From a virus: a DNA stretch of 64,000 bases. Made by a program: the position numbers and the translations under genes. Below the pieces are notes generated by a model that saw only the letters and a list, made by a program, of their open reading frames with translations, was not told the DNA's origin and did no database searches. The DNA lies in the IMG/VR virus record IMGVR_UViG_3300009129_000005, positions 59,389 through 123,388 of that record; one strand, written 5' to 3'. Below, one piece after another: positions 54,146 through 62,697 of this stretch. Each line of letters opens with the position of its first letter. The stretch's first letter is position 1.

Positions 54146-55427
54146 AATTTTTGATATTATTAATAACAATGCTTCTGAAAAAGAAATTATAAAACAAACA
54201 GAAAGTTATTGCCCATTGCCGTGGAGCCACTTACATGTCAGTGCAAGTGGTGATGTGCTTCCTTGTTGCATAGGGCAATGGAAAATGCCATTGGGAAATA
54301 TAAACAAACAAAGTTTTGATGACATATGGCAAGGTGATGAAATTAATAAAATACGCAAGGCACTTGTAGATGATAAGAAAGTACCTCAATGCAGTACGTG
54401 TTACTTAAAAGAAAAGGATAGTGGATTTAGTTTACGGCATGATGCTATTGCGAAGTTTCATAATGTAAGTAAGGACATGGTGCTTAGTACTAATGAAGAT
54501 GGGTCGGCTCCTGATGCACGTCCAGTGTATTGGGATATTAGGTTCAGCAATATATGTAATATGCGTTGTAGAATGTGTGGACACTTTAGTAGTAGTAAAT
54601 GGTATGCTGATGCTAAAAAGTTAGCAGACGATGGCATATACAATTATGGCACTGATAAAGATCAAGCTATAATACATGGTGTGGAAGATAGTGAAAAATT
54701 ATTAACCAGGTTAGAAGAGTATTTGCCTTACGTGCAAGAGTTATACTTTGCAGGAGGTGAGCCACTGTTTATGGAAGAACATTATACTATATTGAATAAA
54801 CTTATTGAGATGGGGATAACAGATGTGTTCATTCGTTATAGCTCTAACCTTAGTATAATGAAATATAAAAATACAAATGTAGTAGACTTATGGAAACATT
54901 TTAGTAATGTTTATTGTGCAGGCAGTATAGATACATACGGTGCTCGTGCAGAAAACATACGCAAGGATACAGTGTGGTCTGAGATAGAAGATAATATGAG
55001 ACTAATAAAAACAACAGCACCAAAAGTTTGGCTAGGCATTAGTCCTACAATACAAATTATGAATGCATATACAGTATGTGAATTAAACGAGCAATGGATT
55101 AGTAATGGTTGGTTAAATCGTTGGACTATGTATTGGAATATTTTATCCAGCCCTAGTTTTTATAATATACAACACTTACCAGATCATATGAAACAAGAGC
55201 TTATAGAGATATGGACTAAGCATTTGAAATGGCTTAAGATTAAAAAAAATAGTCCAGTGCATCACACAGTTAATGCTACTATTAAGTGGATGCTTAGTGG
55301 AAAACACAATCCAGAAGAGTTGATTAAAATGTGCGACCACACCAAACGTATTGACAAGTTGCGTAATGAAGATACACGTTCAGTTTTTCCAGAGCTTAAT
55401 TATATATGGGAAAACTATTGGGAATGA
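54138..55427 (+). CDS. Radical SAM enzyme 3 with N-terminal cysteine-rich domain
   Basis: 429 residues, overlapping the previous gene by 8 bases. CxxxCxxC is C140-NMR-C144-RM-C147, and LYFAGGEPLFM is the GGE motif. The N-terminal domain (CPLPWSHLHVSASGDVLPCC, GNINKQSFDDIWQGDEINKIR, C85-STC88) is a clear SPASM/twitch-like pattern. Related N-terminal twitch radical SAM proteins are known from phages and marine bacteria, with unknown substrates. Overlaps the next start by ATGA. Confidence 0.82.
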   Translation: MNKIFDIINNNASEKEIIKQTESYCPLPWSHLHVSASGDVLPCCIGQWKMPLGNINKQSFDDIWQGDEINKIRKALVDDKKVPQCSTCYLKEKDSGFSLRHDAIAKFHNVSKDMVLSTNEDGSAPDARPVYWDIRFSNICNMRCRMCGHFSSSKWYADAKKLADDGIYNYGTDKDQAIIHGVEDSEKLLTRLEEYLPYVQELYFAGGEPLFMEEHYTILNKLIEMGITDVFIRYSSNLSIMKYKNTNVVDLWKHFSNVYCAGSIDTYGARAENIRKDTVWSEIEDNMRLIKTTAPKVWLGISPTIQIMNAYTVCELNEQWISNGWLNRWTMYWNILSSPSFYNIQHLPDHMKQELIEIWTKHLKWLKIKKNSPVHHTVNATIKWMLSGKHNPEELIKMCDHTKRIDKLRNEDTRSVFPELNYIWENYWE

Positions 55428-56653
55428 TACCTTACATAGAACAGAACGAATATTGGAGAGATAATCTCATACTTGAACTACTTGATTCTAGATATAAGCT
55501 GATACAAAGAGATAATGGTGTTTACATACACTGGTGTGAAATTACTAAAGACCCTGACAGCCATGACGCTATACAAGGTAACATACTGCCGTTTATTCCT
55601 ACTAAAGTAATAAACGACTTACGTACAAACGACGCATGTATTGTTTTTAGCACATGGCAAGAAAGTACTAACCCAGTGGATGATTATCCAATAGAACATT
55701 GTATTGATTTTGACTTAGTATTAGAAAAGTTTTGCGATGATAATAATATACCTTGTCGCAATGTTGTGTGGGTTAGTGGAGACTTAAAAGTACAAGAGAG
55801 GCAAAAGAGTAAACGTATTAAAGCATATGGATTTACATGCTATGGGCATGATATACTACGACACGTAGAAACTGAGATAGACAAGACACAATGGAACTTG
55901 CAACCAATTACTAAGCGAACGTTTGAAAAAGACTTTATATGCTTACAACGTTTTATGAAGCCAGGTAGAATATACTGGAGTTTATTATTGTATAGGAATA
56001 ACTTTATACATTCACAGTATGTTAGTATTGCAGATAAAATAGCAGGCTGGAGTTTTTTTGAAAAGGCTAAAGCATTTTATTTGTCAGCAAAGAAACATTA
56101 TAAACATATGTCTGCTTACAACTTATCGTGCGACCAATACTTTAAAGATATGTGGCATGACTTAGCAGATTTAGGACTTAGTGTTCCTGTAACAGTAGAT
56201 GTACAAGACCATGATAAGAATTGGTGTGCAGGTTGGGATACTACATTAAGTAGTTTGGAATTTTATAATAAAAGTTTTGCAAGTGTAATAACTGAAACAG
56301 ACATGCAGAGCAATGGATTGTATATTAGTGAAGCTACATTTAGGCCATTTATATATCAACAACCCTGTGTCTGGGCAGGACAAGCAGGCATTGTTAAGCA
56401 ATTAAATGATTGGGGATTTAAGACCTGGTCTTGGTTAGCAAGTGAAGATTATGATAATTGTCATTATATGATTGACAGATTAAATATGTGCAAGGATAGT
56501 TTAATAGAAATGATATCAACAAGTAGAGATAAAAAAGTTTTAGAACGTATACACGAACAAAATATCTATAACTGGAATCATCTACAGAATAAATTTGTGG
56601 AAGACCAAAGAACTAGATTTATTAAATTGTTAAATGATATTGTAAATAAATAA
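55424..56653 (+). CDS. Exostosin-like glycosyltransferase (putative)
   Basis: About 409 residues from the ATG at 55424, which shares ATGA with the radical SAM 3 stop; an ATG at 55406 in frame is possible but has no ribosome site. The C-terminal part has SEATFRPFIYQQPCVWAGQ then LNDWGFKTWSWL, resembling the donor-binding motif of exostosin/GT47-type enzymes in marine phages (pattern TEKTFKP-P-GFKTF, from memory). No transmembrane segment. Function in glycan transfer inferred. Confidence 0.55.
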   Translation: MIPYIEQNEYWRDNLILELLDSRYKLIQRDNGVYIHWCEITKDPDSHDAIQGNILPFIPTKVINDLRTNDACIVFSTWQESTNPVDDYPIEHCIDFDLVLEKFCDDNNIPCRNVVWVSGDLKVQERQKSKRIKAYGFTCYGHDILRHVETEIDKTQWNLQPITKRTFEKDFICLQRFMKPGRIYWSLLLYRNNFIHSQYVSIADKIAGWSFFEKAKAFYLSAKKHYKHMSAYNLSCDQYFKDMWHDLADLGLSVPVTVDVQDHDKNWCAGWDTTLSSLEFYNKSFASVITETDMQSNGLYISEATFRPFIYQQPCVWAGQAGIVKQLNDWGFKTWSWLASEDYDNCHYMIDRLNMCKDSLIEMISTSRDKKVLERIHEQNIYNWNHLQNKFVEDQRTRFIKLLNDIVNK

Positions 56654-56664
56654 CATAGGAGTAA

Positions 56665-57528
56665 ATGGTGATTTTATTAACAGGTGCAAATGGATTTATA
56701 GGAAACTATTTGCGTAATAATATAGACTGTATCACAGTTGACTATGAAAACTGTGACTTCAATGGAGATTTAAATGACTGGAATTTTATTCAGAGTTTGC
56801 CAGATGTTGATACAGTAATACATTTAGCCGCGTTTAATAGTACAAAGAATTTTTATAGTACGCCGTTTAGTGTAATAGATAGTATTATAACTCCTACAAT
56901 GAATTTATTAAAGCGTTACACTAATGCTCACTTTGTATATGCCGGAAGTAGTGAAGGATATGCTGGTACTGTAAATTTGGGTTGGACTGAACCACCCACA
57001 CCAGAAAATGTTCCTCTAACAATAGAAGACATAACTAATCCACGTTGGAGTTATGCTAGTGGTAAGATTGCAATGGAGAGTGCAGTAATCAGTAATAGCG
57101 TACAAAATGGGAACACATATACTATTATTCGTTTTCATAATATATACGGGCCTGGACAAAAGAATCATTTTATTCCAGAGTTTGTAGATAGAGTACGCAA
57201 TAAAGATTTTGTTCTATATGGATATGATAACACTCGTAGCTTTTGCTATATTGATGATGCAGTAGACTTAATAACAAAAGTATATAATACTAAAAATGAG
57301 ATTATTAATATTGGTTCTCCAGATGAGAATAAAATAATAGATGTAGCTCGTGTTATTATGTCGCAACTAGAATTAGATAATGAGAAATTAGAACTACATC
57401 CAGACCCACCTGGTAGTACACGAAGAAGACTACCAGACTTAACTAAACTGAATAGTCTTGTTACTGACTTTCAGTACACACCGTTAGAAGAAGGAATAAG
57501 GAGAATATTAAATGGTATTAAAAACTAG
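56665..57528 (+). CDS. NAD-dependent sugar epimerase/dehydratase (SDR)
   Basis: 287 residues; ATAGGAG before the ATG. Rossmann motif GANGFIGNYL (G7, G10, G13 spacing), VIHLAAFNS, and the catalytic pair in RWSYASGKIAMES (Tyr-x3-Lys), then FHNIYGPGQ and SFCYIDDAV typical of the extended SDR sugar epimerases. Likely makes or changes a nucleotide sugar in this operon. There is an 11-base gap before it, unlike the overlaps elsewhere. Confidence 0.85.
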   Translation: MVILLTGANGFIGNYLRNNIDCITVDYENCDFNGDLNDWNFIQSLPDVDTVIHLAAFNSTKNFYSTPFSVIDSIITPTMNLLKRYTNAHFVYAGSSEGYAGTVNLGWTEPPTPENVPLTIEDITNPRWSYASGKIAMESAVISNSVQNGNTYTIIRFHNIYGPGQKNHFIPEFVDRVRNKDFVLYGYDNTRSFCYIDDAVDLITKVYNTKNEIINIGSPDENKIIDVARVIMSQLELDNEKLELHPDPPGSTRRRLPDLTKLNSLVTDFQYTPLEEGIRRILNGIKN

Positions 57529-58024
57529 CGACAACATGATTGGCCAGAAAGCATGGGCTATTGGAGATATGGTAAATGGCACACCAAGTCTTGTAATGAT
57601 TATTTGTAACCACTGTCCTTATGTATTATTTAGAATGCCAGCAATATCACAGTTAGTTAAAGATTATAATGACAGAGTATATTGCATAGCAGTGAATAGC
57701 AATGATAGTAGCAAGTATGAAGAAGATGCTCCAGAGCTTATGCCAGAGTTTAAAAACAAATATGGTCTTGCATGTGAATATATGTTTGACGAAGATCAAA
57801 GTATAGCACGTGCATACGGAGCAGTATGTACTCCAGAGTTTTATGTAGTTAACAGCGAAGGCATTATAGTGTATCATGGCGAACTAGACGCAAGTCATAC
57901 AAGCAATGACTTAATGCCCACAGGCAGTAGTTTACGTCATGCATTAGATTTAACTCTTGCTGGAAAAGAAATTACATGGGATGTAAATCCAAGTTTTGGT
58001 TGTAGTGTAAAATGGAAAGCATAA
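57512..58024 (+). CDS. Thioredoxin-fold/peroxiredoxin-like protein
   Basis: 170 residues, overlapping the epimerase by 17 bases. VMIICNHCPYVLFRMPAI holds a single active-site Cys (H-C-P-Y) and GEAVCTPEF-like AVCTPEFYVVN, the cis-Pro element, comes later; the C-terminus has PSFGCSVKWKA. This fits a redoxin family with CPYV motif. In a glycan operon it could protect or reduce the radical SAM proteins' clusters or a substrate, which is speculation. Confidence 0.75.
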   Translation: MVLKTSDNMIGQKAWAIGDMVNGTPSLVMIICNHCPYVLFRMPAISQLVKDYNDRVYCIAVNSNDSSKYEEDAPELMPEFKNKYGLACEYMFDEDQSIARAYGAVCTPEFYVVNSEGIIVYHGELDASHTSNDLMPTGSSLRHALDLTLAGKEITWDVNPSFGCSVKWKA

Positions 58025-58761
58025 TGGAAAGACAAAGCCGTAAGTATAAAAATGATTATAGAGATTTGAGTTATCGTTGGCAAGACGAACTTAAATCTAT
58101 AGACAACGAAGAATGGAAAAAAGAAATTGCATACAACTGTAGTCCATTTACTGTTACGCAATTGCCAGCAGTTTTAGATTTAATAGATACAGTTGAAGAT
58201 ATTATATTAAATGACATACCAGGAGACTTTGTAGAATGCGGAGTCTTTATGGGCGGCAGTTGTATGATCATAGCTGAGGTTTTAAAACATTATAATGTTA
58301 ATCGTACTATATGGCTTTTCGATACATTTGATGGAGTACCTATGCCGAGTGAACATGATGTTACTCCTGAAGGCGAAAGTTTAAAGGATTGGTATAAGAA
58401 TAAAAAATTAGATACTAATAATAAAAGCACATGGTGTTATTCTGCATTAGATGATATAAAAGAAAACTTTACAGAATGTAATTATAAAGGTGATACAAAA
58501 TTTATAATAGGCAAAGTAGAAGATACTATACCTAATAATGCTCCTGATAACATTTCTCTTTTAAGAATAGATGTTGATCTTGCAGAGTCAACAAGACATG
58601 TATTAGATCATTTGTATCCAATACTAGTTACAAACGGGCATTTAATTTTAGATGACTATGGACATTTTCCTGCTGTTAAAGAAACAGTAGATGATTATTT
58701 TAAAAATGATCCTAAGACATTACAAGAAATTACATATACAGTTAGGCATATAATAAAATGA
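58024..58761 (+). CDS. TylF/MycF-type sugar O-methyltransferase
   Basis: 245 residues from MERQSRKYKND, the ATG overlapping the previous stop (TAATG); an ATG 12 bases earlier is also possible. Motif I PGDFVECGVFMGGSC, then LFDTFDGVP, and SLLRIDVDLAESTRHVLDHL and HLILDDYGHFPAV match the macrocin O-methyltransferase family, including the metal-binding Asp residues. Methylates a sugar or related hydroxyl with S-adenosylmethionine. Confidence 0.85.
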   Translation: MERQSRKYKNDYRDLSYRWQDELKSIDNEEWKKEIAYNCSPFTVTQLPAVLDLIDTVEDIILNDIPGDFVECGVFMGGSCMIIAEVLKHYNVNRTIWLFDTFDGVPMPSEHDVTPEGESLKDWYKNKKLDTNNKSTWCYSALDDIKENFTECNYKGDTKFIIGKVEDTIPNNAPDNISLLRIDVDLAESTRHVLDHLYPILVTNGHLILDDYGHFPAVKETVDDYFKNDPKTLQEITYTVRHIIK

Positions 58762-59549
58762 AAATAGGATTAATAGGATTAGGTGTTGTAGGCAAAGCCT
58801 GTAAAGAAGGCTTTGAACATTGTGGCTACAATGTAGTTGCACACGACATAGCACTTGATACAAAAATAGAAGATGTATTAGAAACTGAGATTACATATCT
58901 TTGTGTTCCTACACCTACTAATGACAAAGGCGAATGTGACACTAGTATTATTGAAAGTGTTATTCATGAGTTAAGGCAGTTAAAATATAAAGGCGTTATA
59001 GCAATTAAGTCAACTGTTGAGCCTGGAACAACAGCAAGGTTAATAAAACAGTACGATGATAAAATTGTATTTGTTCCTGAGTTTCTTAAAGAACGTAGTG
59101 CAGAATATGATTTTATATTTGACCACAGACTGTTATTAGTAGGAACAGAAAACGTAAACTATTATTATCTAGTACAGCGTTCACATGGTAAGTTACCAGA
59201 TGACATAATGAGAGTGCCACCAACAGAAGCAGAACTAATGAAATACTATCACAACACATTCAATGCATTACGTGTAGTATTTGCAAATGTAATGTTTGAG
59301 ATAAGTGATAAACTTAATGTGTCATATGATACAGTGAAAGAAGCATTTTTAAAGAACAGCGATTTACCTGATGAGTACCTTGATGTTAAACCTGAACTGC
59401 GAGGATACGGTGGTGCTTGTTTACCTAAAGATGTTTTAGCAATGAACAACGCATGTAAAAAATTAGGAATACCAAACAAGTTGTTTGAGTATATTGATAA
59501 AGAAAATAAACTATTTAAGAAAACAGTATTCAAAGGAATGAGACTATAG
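58758..59549 (+). CDS. Short UDP-glucose/GDP-mannose dehydrogenase-like protein
   Basis: 263 residues. GLIGLGVVGKACKEGF is the NAD site, CVPTPTNDKGECD and KSTVEPGT the usual loops, K162 and N166 in EAELMKYYHNTFNALR the catalytic pair, and GYGGACLPKD carries the catalytic Cys (C221). Typical family members have about 400 residues: the C-terminal UDP-binding domain is missing here, and the reading frame ends naturally. Either a minimal enzyme, a partner-dependent one or an altered function. Overlaps neighbours by a few bases. Confidence 0.75.
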   Translation: MKIGLIGLGVVGKACKEGFEHCGYNVVAHDIALDTKIEDVLETEITYLCVPTPTNDKGECDTSIIESVIHELRQLKYKGVIAIKSTVEPGTTARLIKQYDDKIVFVPEFLKERSAEYDFIFDHRLLLVGTENVNYYYLVQRSHGKLPDDIMRVPPTEAELMKYYHNTFNALRVVFANVMFEISDKLNVSYDTVKEAFLKNSDLPDEYLDVKPELRGYGGACLPKDVLAMNNACKKLGIPNKLFEYIDKENKLFKKTVFKGMRL

Positions 59550-60208
59550 TGAGTTATTTAGAAGACAATAAAGAAAATGTATATTTTAATAATGATGCTA
59601 ATCTGTTTTGGGGGGTCATAGAACATTTTAGACACAGTGATAATAACCGTCTTTGTATCGATATTGGCACATTTTATGGAGGCTATGCAGAGAGATATGT
59701 ATCTTTATTTGAAAACGTAGTTTGTTTTGAAGCTAATTATTATATTGAAAAAGATTTAAGAAATAGAATGGCTAAAACAAAACATGATAATTATAAAATT
59801 TATATGAATGGACTAGGCAAACCCGAAGACCATAACACTGAAAAGTTGTTCTATGCAGTTACTTGGGCGCCTCCTCACAATACACGTTGGAGTGGCATCA
59901 GCAGTTACAAAAGCGATCACTTCACAAACTGGCCCGAGAAAGAAGTGAACATAACTGAAATTACTACTACGGTTAGGACATTAGATAGCTATAACCTAGC
60001 ACCTAGTTTTATTAAAATGGATGTAGAGAATTCAGAATCAGATGTTATTATGGGTGGAATAGAAACTATATCAAAGCATAAACCCACACTACAAGTAGAA
60101 GGCAAAGGAAGTATAGAATTAATAAAAAGTTTAGGATATCGTTTAGTAGCTCAACGAAAATGTCATGGCGCACTACACGATAATATATATGTATATGGAC
60201 AAATGTAA
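59549..60208 (+). CDS. FkbM-type methyltransferase
   Basis: 219 residues; GTG start overlapping the previous TAG by one base (TAGTG). CIDIGTFYGGYAERY is the SAM-binding loop, VVCFEANYYIEKDL follows, and FIKMDVENSESDVIMGG is the FkbM family signature. Family members O-methylate sugars or polyketide-like substrates. Coupled to the cupin gene by 14 bases of overlap. Confidence 0.8.
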   Translation: MSYLEDNKENVYFNNDANLFWGVIEHFRHSDNNRLCIDIGTFYGGYAERYVSLFENVVCFEANYYIEKDLRNRMAKTKHDNYKIYMNGLGKPEDHNTEKLFYAVTWAPPHNTRWSGISSYKSDHFTNWPEKEVNITEITTTVRTLDSYNLAPSFIKMDVENSESDVIMGGIETISKHKPTLQVEGKGSIELIKSLGYRLVAQRKCHGALHDNIYVYGQM

Positions 60209-60569
60209 AATACTTACAGCAGATTTATTTGAAGATGAAAGAGGAACTACTCGTAGTTTCTATCCTGACGAAGATATTGTAGAGTATAATCTAATGATTA
60301 CTAAAAAGGGCGATGCTCGTGGTTATCATTATCACCCACACTTTGTTGAGTATATGATTATAGTAGATGGTGAATGTTTGTTTAAAGAGTACAGCGATAG
60401 TATACATGAAACAGTGCTAACCGAAGGCGACAGTATACGTATACCTAGTGGCACAGCACACACGTTTATAGCATTAACAGACTTTAAGTTTGTTAGTATG
60501 CTTACAAAAAGGTGGCACGATAGCGACCCGCCAATAGTAAAGGTAGATGAATATGGCAAACCCATTTGA
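60195..60569 (+). CDS. Cupin-fold protein (sugar-isomerase-like)
   Basis: 124 residues from MDKCKILTADLF; the ATG at 60195 has no clear ribosome site, and an ATG six bases earlier is also possible. RGYHYHPHFVEYMIIVDGECLF and GDSIRIPSGTAHTFIAL show the two cupin motifs with histidines. Size and motifs recall the sugar 3,4-ketoisomerase/epimerase group (FdtA-like, RmlC-like), acting on dTDP-sugars, but other cupins are possible. Confidence 0.65.
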   Translation: MDKCKILTADLFEDERGTTRSFYPDEDIVEYNLMITKKGDARGYHYHPHFVEYMIIVDGECLFKEYSDSIHETVLTEGDSIRIPSGTAHTFIALTDFKFVSMLTKRWHDSDPPIVKVDEYGKPI

Positions 60570-61161
60570 TACAGTACATAAGTTTGAGAGAGTAGTTGCA
60601 GATTATTCTGGTGCTCCTTATGCTATTGCTACTGATTGTTGTAGTCATGCTATATTCTTAAGTGCAATATACTACAAACAAAAACACGGAACATGCACAG
60701 TTACAATGCCCAAGAACACATATGTAAGTGCGCCTGTGCAAATGATACACGCTGGATTTGATGTAGAGTTTGTAGACAAACAATGGTCAGGTGTGTATAA
60801 GATTAACCCAACAAACATTATAGATGGTGCTCCTAGGTTTACATATAATATGTATATCAAGGGAAGTTATCATTGTTTAAGTTTTCAATTTAAGAAAATA
60901 TTAAGCACAGGCAGAGGCGGAATGATACTAACAGACGATGAAGAGTTTTATGAGTGGGCTCAACGTGCAATACACGATGGAAGAGATATGAGTATACCAT
61001 ATGAAGAAGATACTGTTACTATGCTGGGCTATCATATGTTTATGACTCCTGAAGTTGCACAAATTGGATTAGATAAGATGAGAACTATGCCACGTATCAA
61101 TAGTGATGTTGCAACCAACAACACTTATCCTGATATTAGTTATATAAAAGATTTCAAATGA
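60553..61161 (+). CDS. Short DegT/DnrJ-type aminotransferase-like protein
   Basis: About 202 residues from the ATG at 60553 (AAAGG 9 bases upstream). SGAPYAIATDCCSHAIFLSAI, MPKNTYVSAPVQMIHAGFDVEFVD and CLSFQFKKILSTGRGGMIL fit the N-terminal PLP-fold; K115 is the presumed Schiff-base Lys. Normal members have 360-400 residues: the second half of the enzyme is absent, yet a natural stop ends the frame. It may be a PLP-binding half-enzyme, or act with a partner. Expected role: amino-sugar formation. Confidence 0.65.
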   Translation: MANPFDTVHKFERVVADYSGAPYAIATDCCSHAIFLSAIYYKQKHGTCTVTMPKNTYVSAPVQMIHAGFDVEFVDKQWSGVYKINPTNIIDGAPRFTYNMYIKGSYHCLSFQFKKILSTGRGGMILTDDEEFYEWAQRAIHDGRDMSIPYEEDTVTMLGYHMFMTPEVAQIGLDKMRTMPRINSDVATNNTYPDISYIKDFK

Positions 61162-62117
61162 GAATACATTTTAAAAGTGGAATAGTAGAAATAGAATTAC
61201 TAGACAACGAGTTTGTAACACAATGGCACAACACTGTTAGCAAACTACAGCCTATAGAAACTTGGAATGAAAACTTAATTCCAAAAGTAACTATTAGTGA
61301 TGAAGAAGTTTTTCGTATACGTTCTACGTATGTACCAAAGTTTAATGCTCATGTTAAAGAATTAAAAGACAAATATGGTTTAGAGTTTCCAGGAGAAATG
61401 GAATTAAATATGAAACAAGAGCGTCTTAATTTATTGCACAAGTGGGTAACACACGGTGCATTTACAAAGACTAATTGGGATTTGCCAAATGCTACTGTAG
61501 AAGATATTAATAACAGTAAATGGAATCATTGGCAAGACTATAACTTCGCAACTGATCATGAACCAGAGTTTGAAGTTCCTGTAGATGCTATTGATGACAT
61601 TACACATATATTATTTGAAATGAACTGTGATATACACTGGTATGAAGAAACAATTACAAGTCCTAGAGTACAACAATTATATGATTGGGGTTACAATTAT
61701 AATGATGGTAACCATATTATACAACGATACACTAGTGGTGCAGACAGAGCATTTGATGTAGTTGATATACCTAACGAGTATAGAAAGTTATGTACATATG
61801 ACACAGAGCCAGACTTATGGTTACCATTTGCAGTTCTAGGAAAAGAATATTATACGTGTTGGGTTAATATGGATAACCCTAGCCAGTTTGATATAACAAA
61901 CATTGATAAAACATATTGTCCAGGTTGGGAATTACAACCTAATGCGTTTACTAATAAAGTATTAGCACATGATGAGTTTCAATATTGGTTAACACAGCAC
62001 GGCGTGCCAACGGATGCATTTTGTATTGCTAAGATGCCATTAGGAAAATGTATTAATAAAGAACAATTAAATTTTAATCAAATATTATTAGAGCCAGTAC
62101 AACATGTTGAATGGTAA
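61158..62117 (+). CDS. Unknown protein between aminotransferase and sulfotransferase genes
   Basis: 319 residues; ATGA overlap with the previous gene. Trp/Tyr/His-rich, with WKWVTHGAF-like LHKWVTHGAFTKTNWDLPN, several EFEVP and DIHWYEE strands, and repeated C residues near the end (TYCPGW, DAFCIAKMPLGKC). No known catalytic motif recognised. Such aromatic-rich composition fits a sugar-binding or enzyme protein of the glycan pathway. Confidence 0.55.
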   Translation: MRIHFKSGIVEIELLDNEFVTQWHNTVSKLQPIETWNENLIPKVTISDEEVFRIRSTYVPKFNAHVKELKDKYGLEFPGEMELNMKQERLNLLHKWVTHGAFTKTNWDLPNATVEDINNSKWNHWQDYNFATDHEPEFEVPVDAIDDITHILFEMNCDIHWYEETITSPRVQQLYDWGYNYNDGNHIIQRYTSGADRAFDVVDIPNEYRKLCTYDTEPDLWLPFAVLGKEYYTCWVNMDNPSQFDITNIDKTYCPGWELQPNAFTNKVLAHDEFQYWLTQHGVPTDAFCIAKMPLGKCINKEQLNFNQILLEPVQHVEW

Positions 62118-62697
62118 GAAAAACATTGTAATAGTAACGCCTGCTAGAAGCGGAAGTAGTTGGCTAGTCAGTTCGTTTGGTAGAGAAAATTATAACGAGC
62201 AACCTCTTAGTCTAAGTGAAACAAACAATGATAAGAAACTAAGTTTACAACAAAGAATAGATATACTAAACTCTAATAAGCCTTTTGTAACAAAAGTGTT
62301 TACTGATGAAATGATTGACTTGGAATTATTAAAGGATGATGATGTTGAATTTATATGGTTGTATAGACGTAACCTTGTTGAACATTTTTTAAGCAATGTA
62401 CTTGCTTGGCGAACACAAGTGTTTAATGTACACCAGCACGAATGGTACTGGCCTCCTACAACACTTAATATAACAGATGATGATTTAAATATATATGAGA
62501 ACATTGTTAAGTGTCAAAAGAAAGCATATAAAAAATACAAGGATTGGTTTACATATGAAATTGCATACGAGGATTTGTTTACTAACAATCCGTGGAATTT
62601 CAAATCAACAGACGACAAGACTGTTAAGTTAAATCATTATTCAGATGAATGGATTGCGTTAGCAACTAATAAACTACAAGAGAGAAATATAATATGA
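62104..62697 (+). CDS. PAPS-type sulfotransferase-like protein
   Basis: 197 residues; the ATG overlaps the end of the previous gene. The PAPS loop VTPARSGSSWLV (residues 12-20) and FIWLYRRNLVEHFLSNVLAW (3'-phosphate-binding element R-x-N-x-V-x-H-x-x-S) are visible, with a C-terminal YEDL. Shape and size fit the cytosolic/Stf0-like sulfotransferases, shorter than usual. It would transfer sulfate onto a glycan, a rare phage activity. Confidence 0.65.
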   Translation: MLNGKKNIVIVTPARSGSSWLVSSFGRENYNEQPLSLSETNNDKKLSLQQRIDILNSNKPFVTKVFTDEMIDLELLKDDDVEFIWLYRRNLVEHFLSNVLAWRTQVFNVHQHEWYWPPTTLNITDDDLNIYENIVKCQKKAYKKYKDWFTYEIAYEDLFTNNPWNFKSTDDKTVKLNHYSDEWIALATNKLQERNII

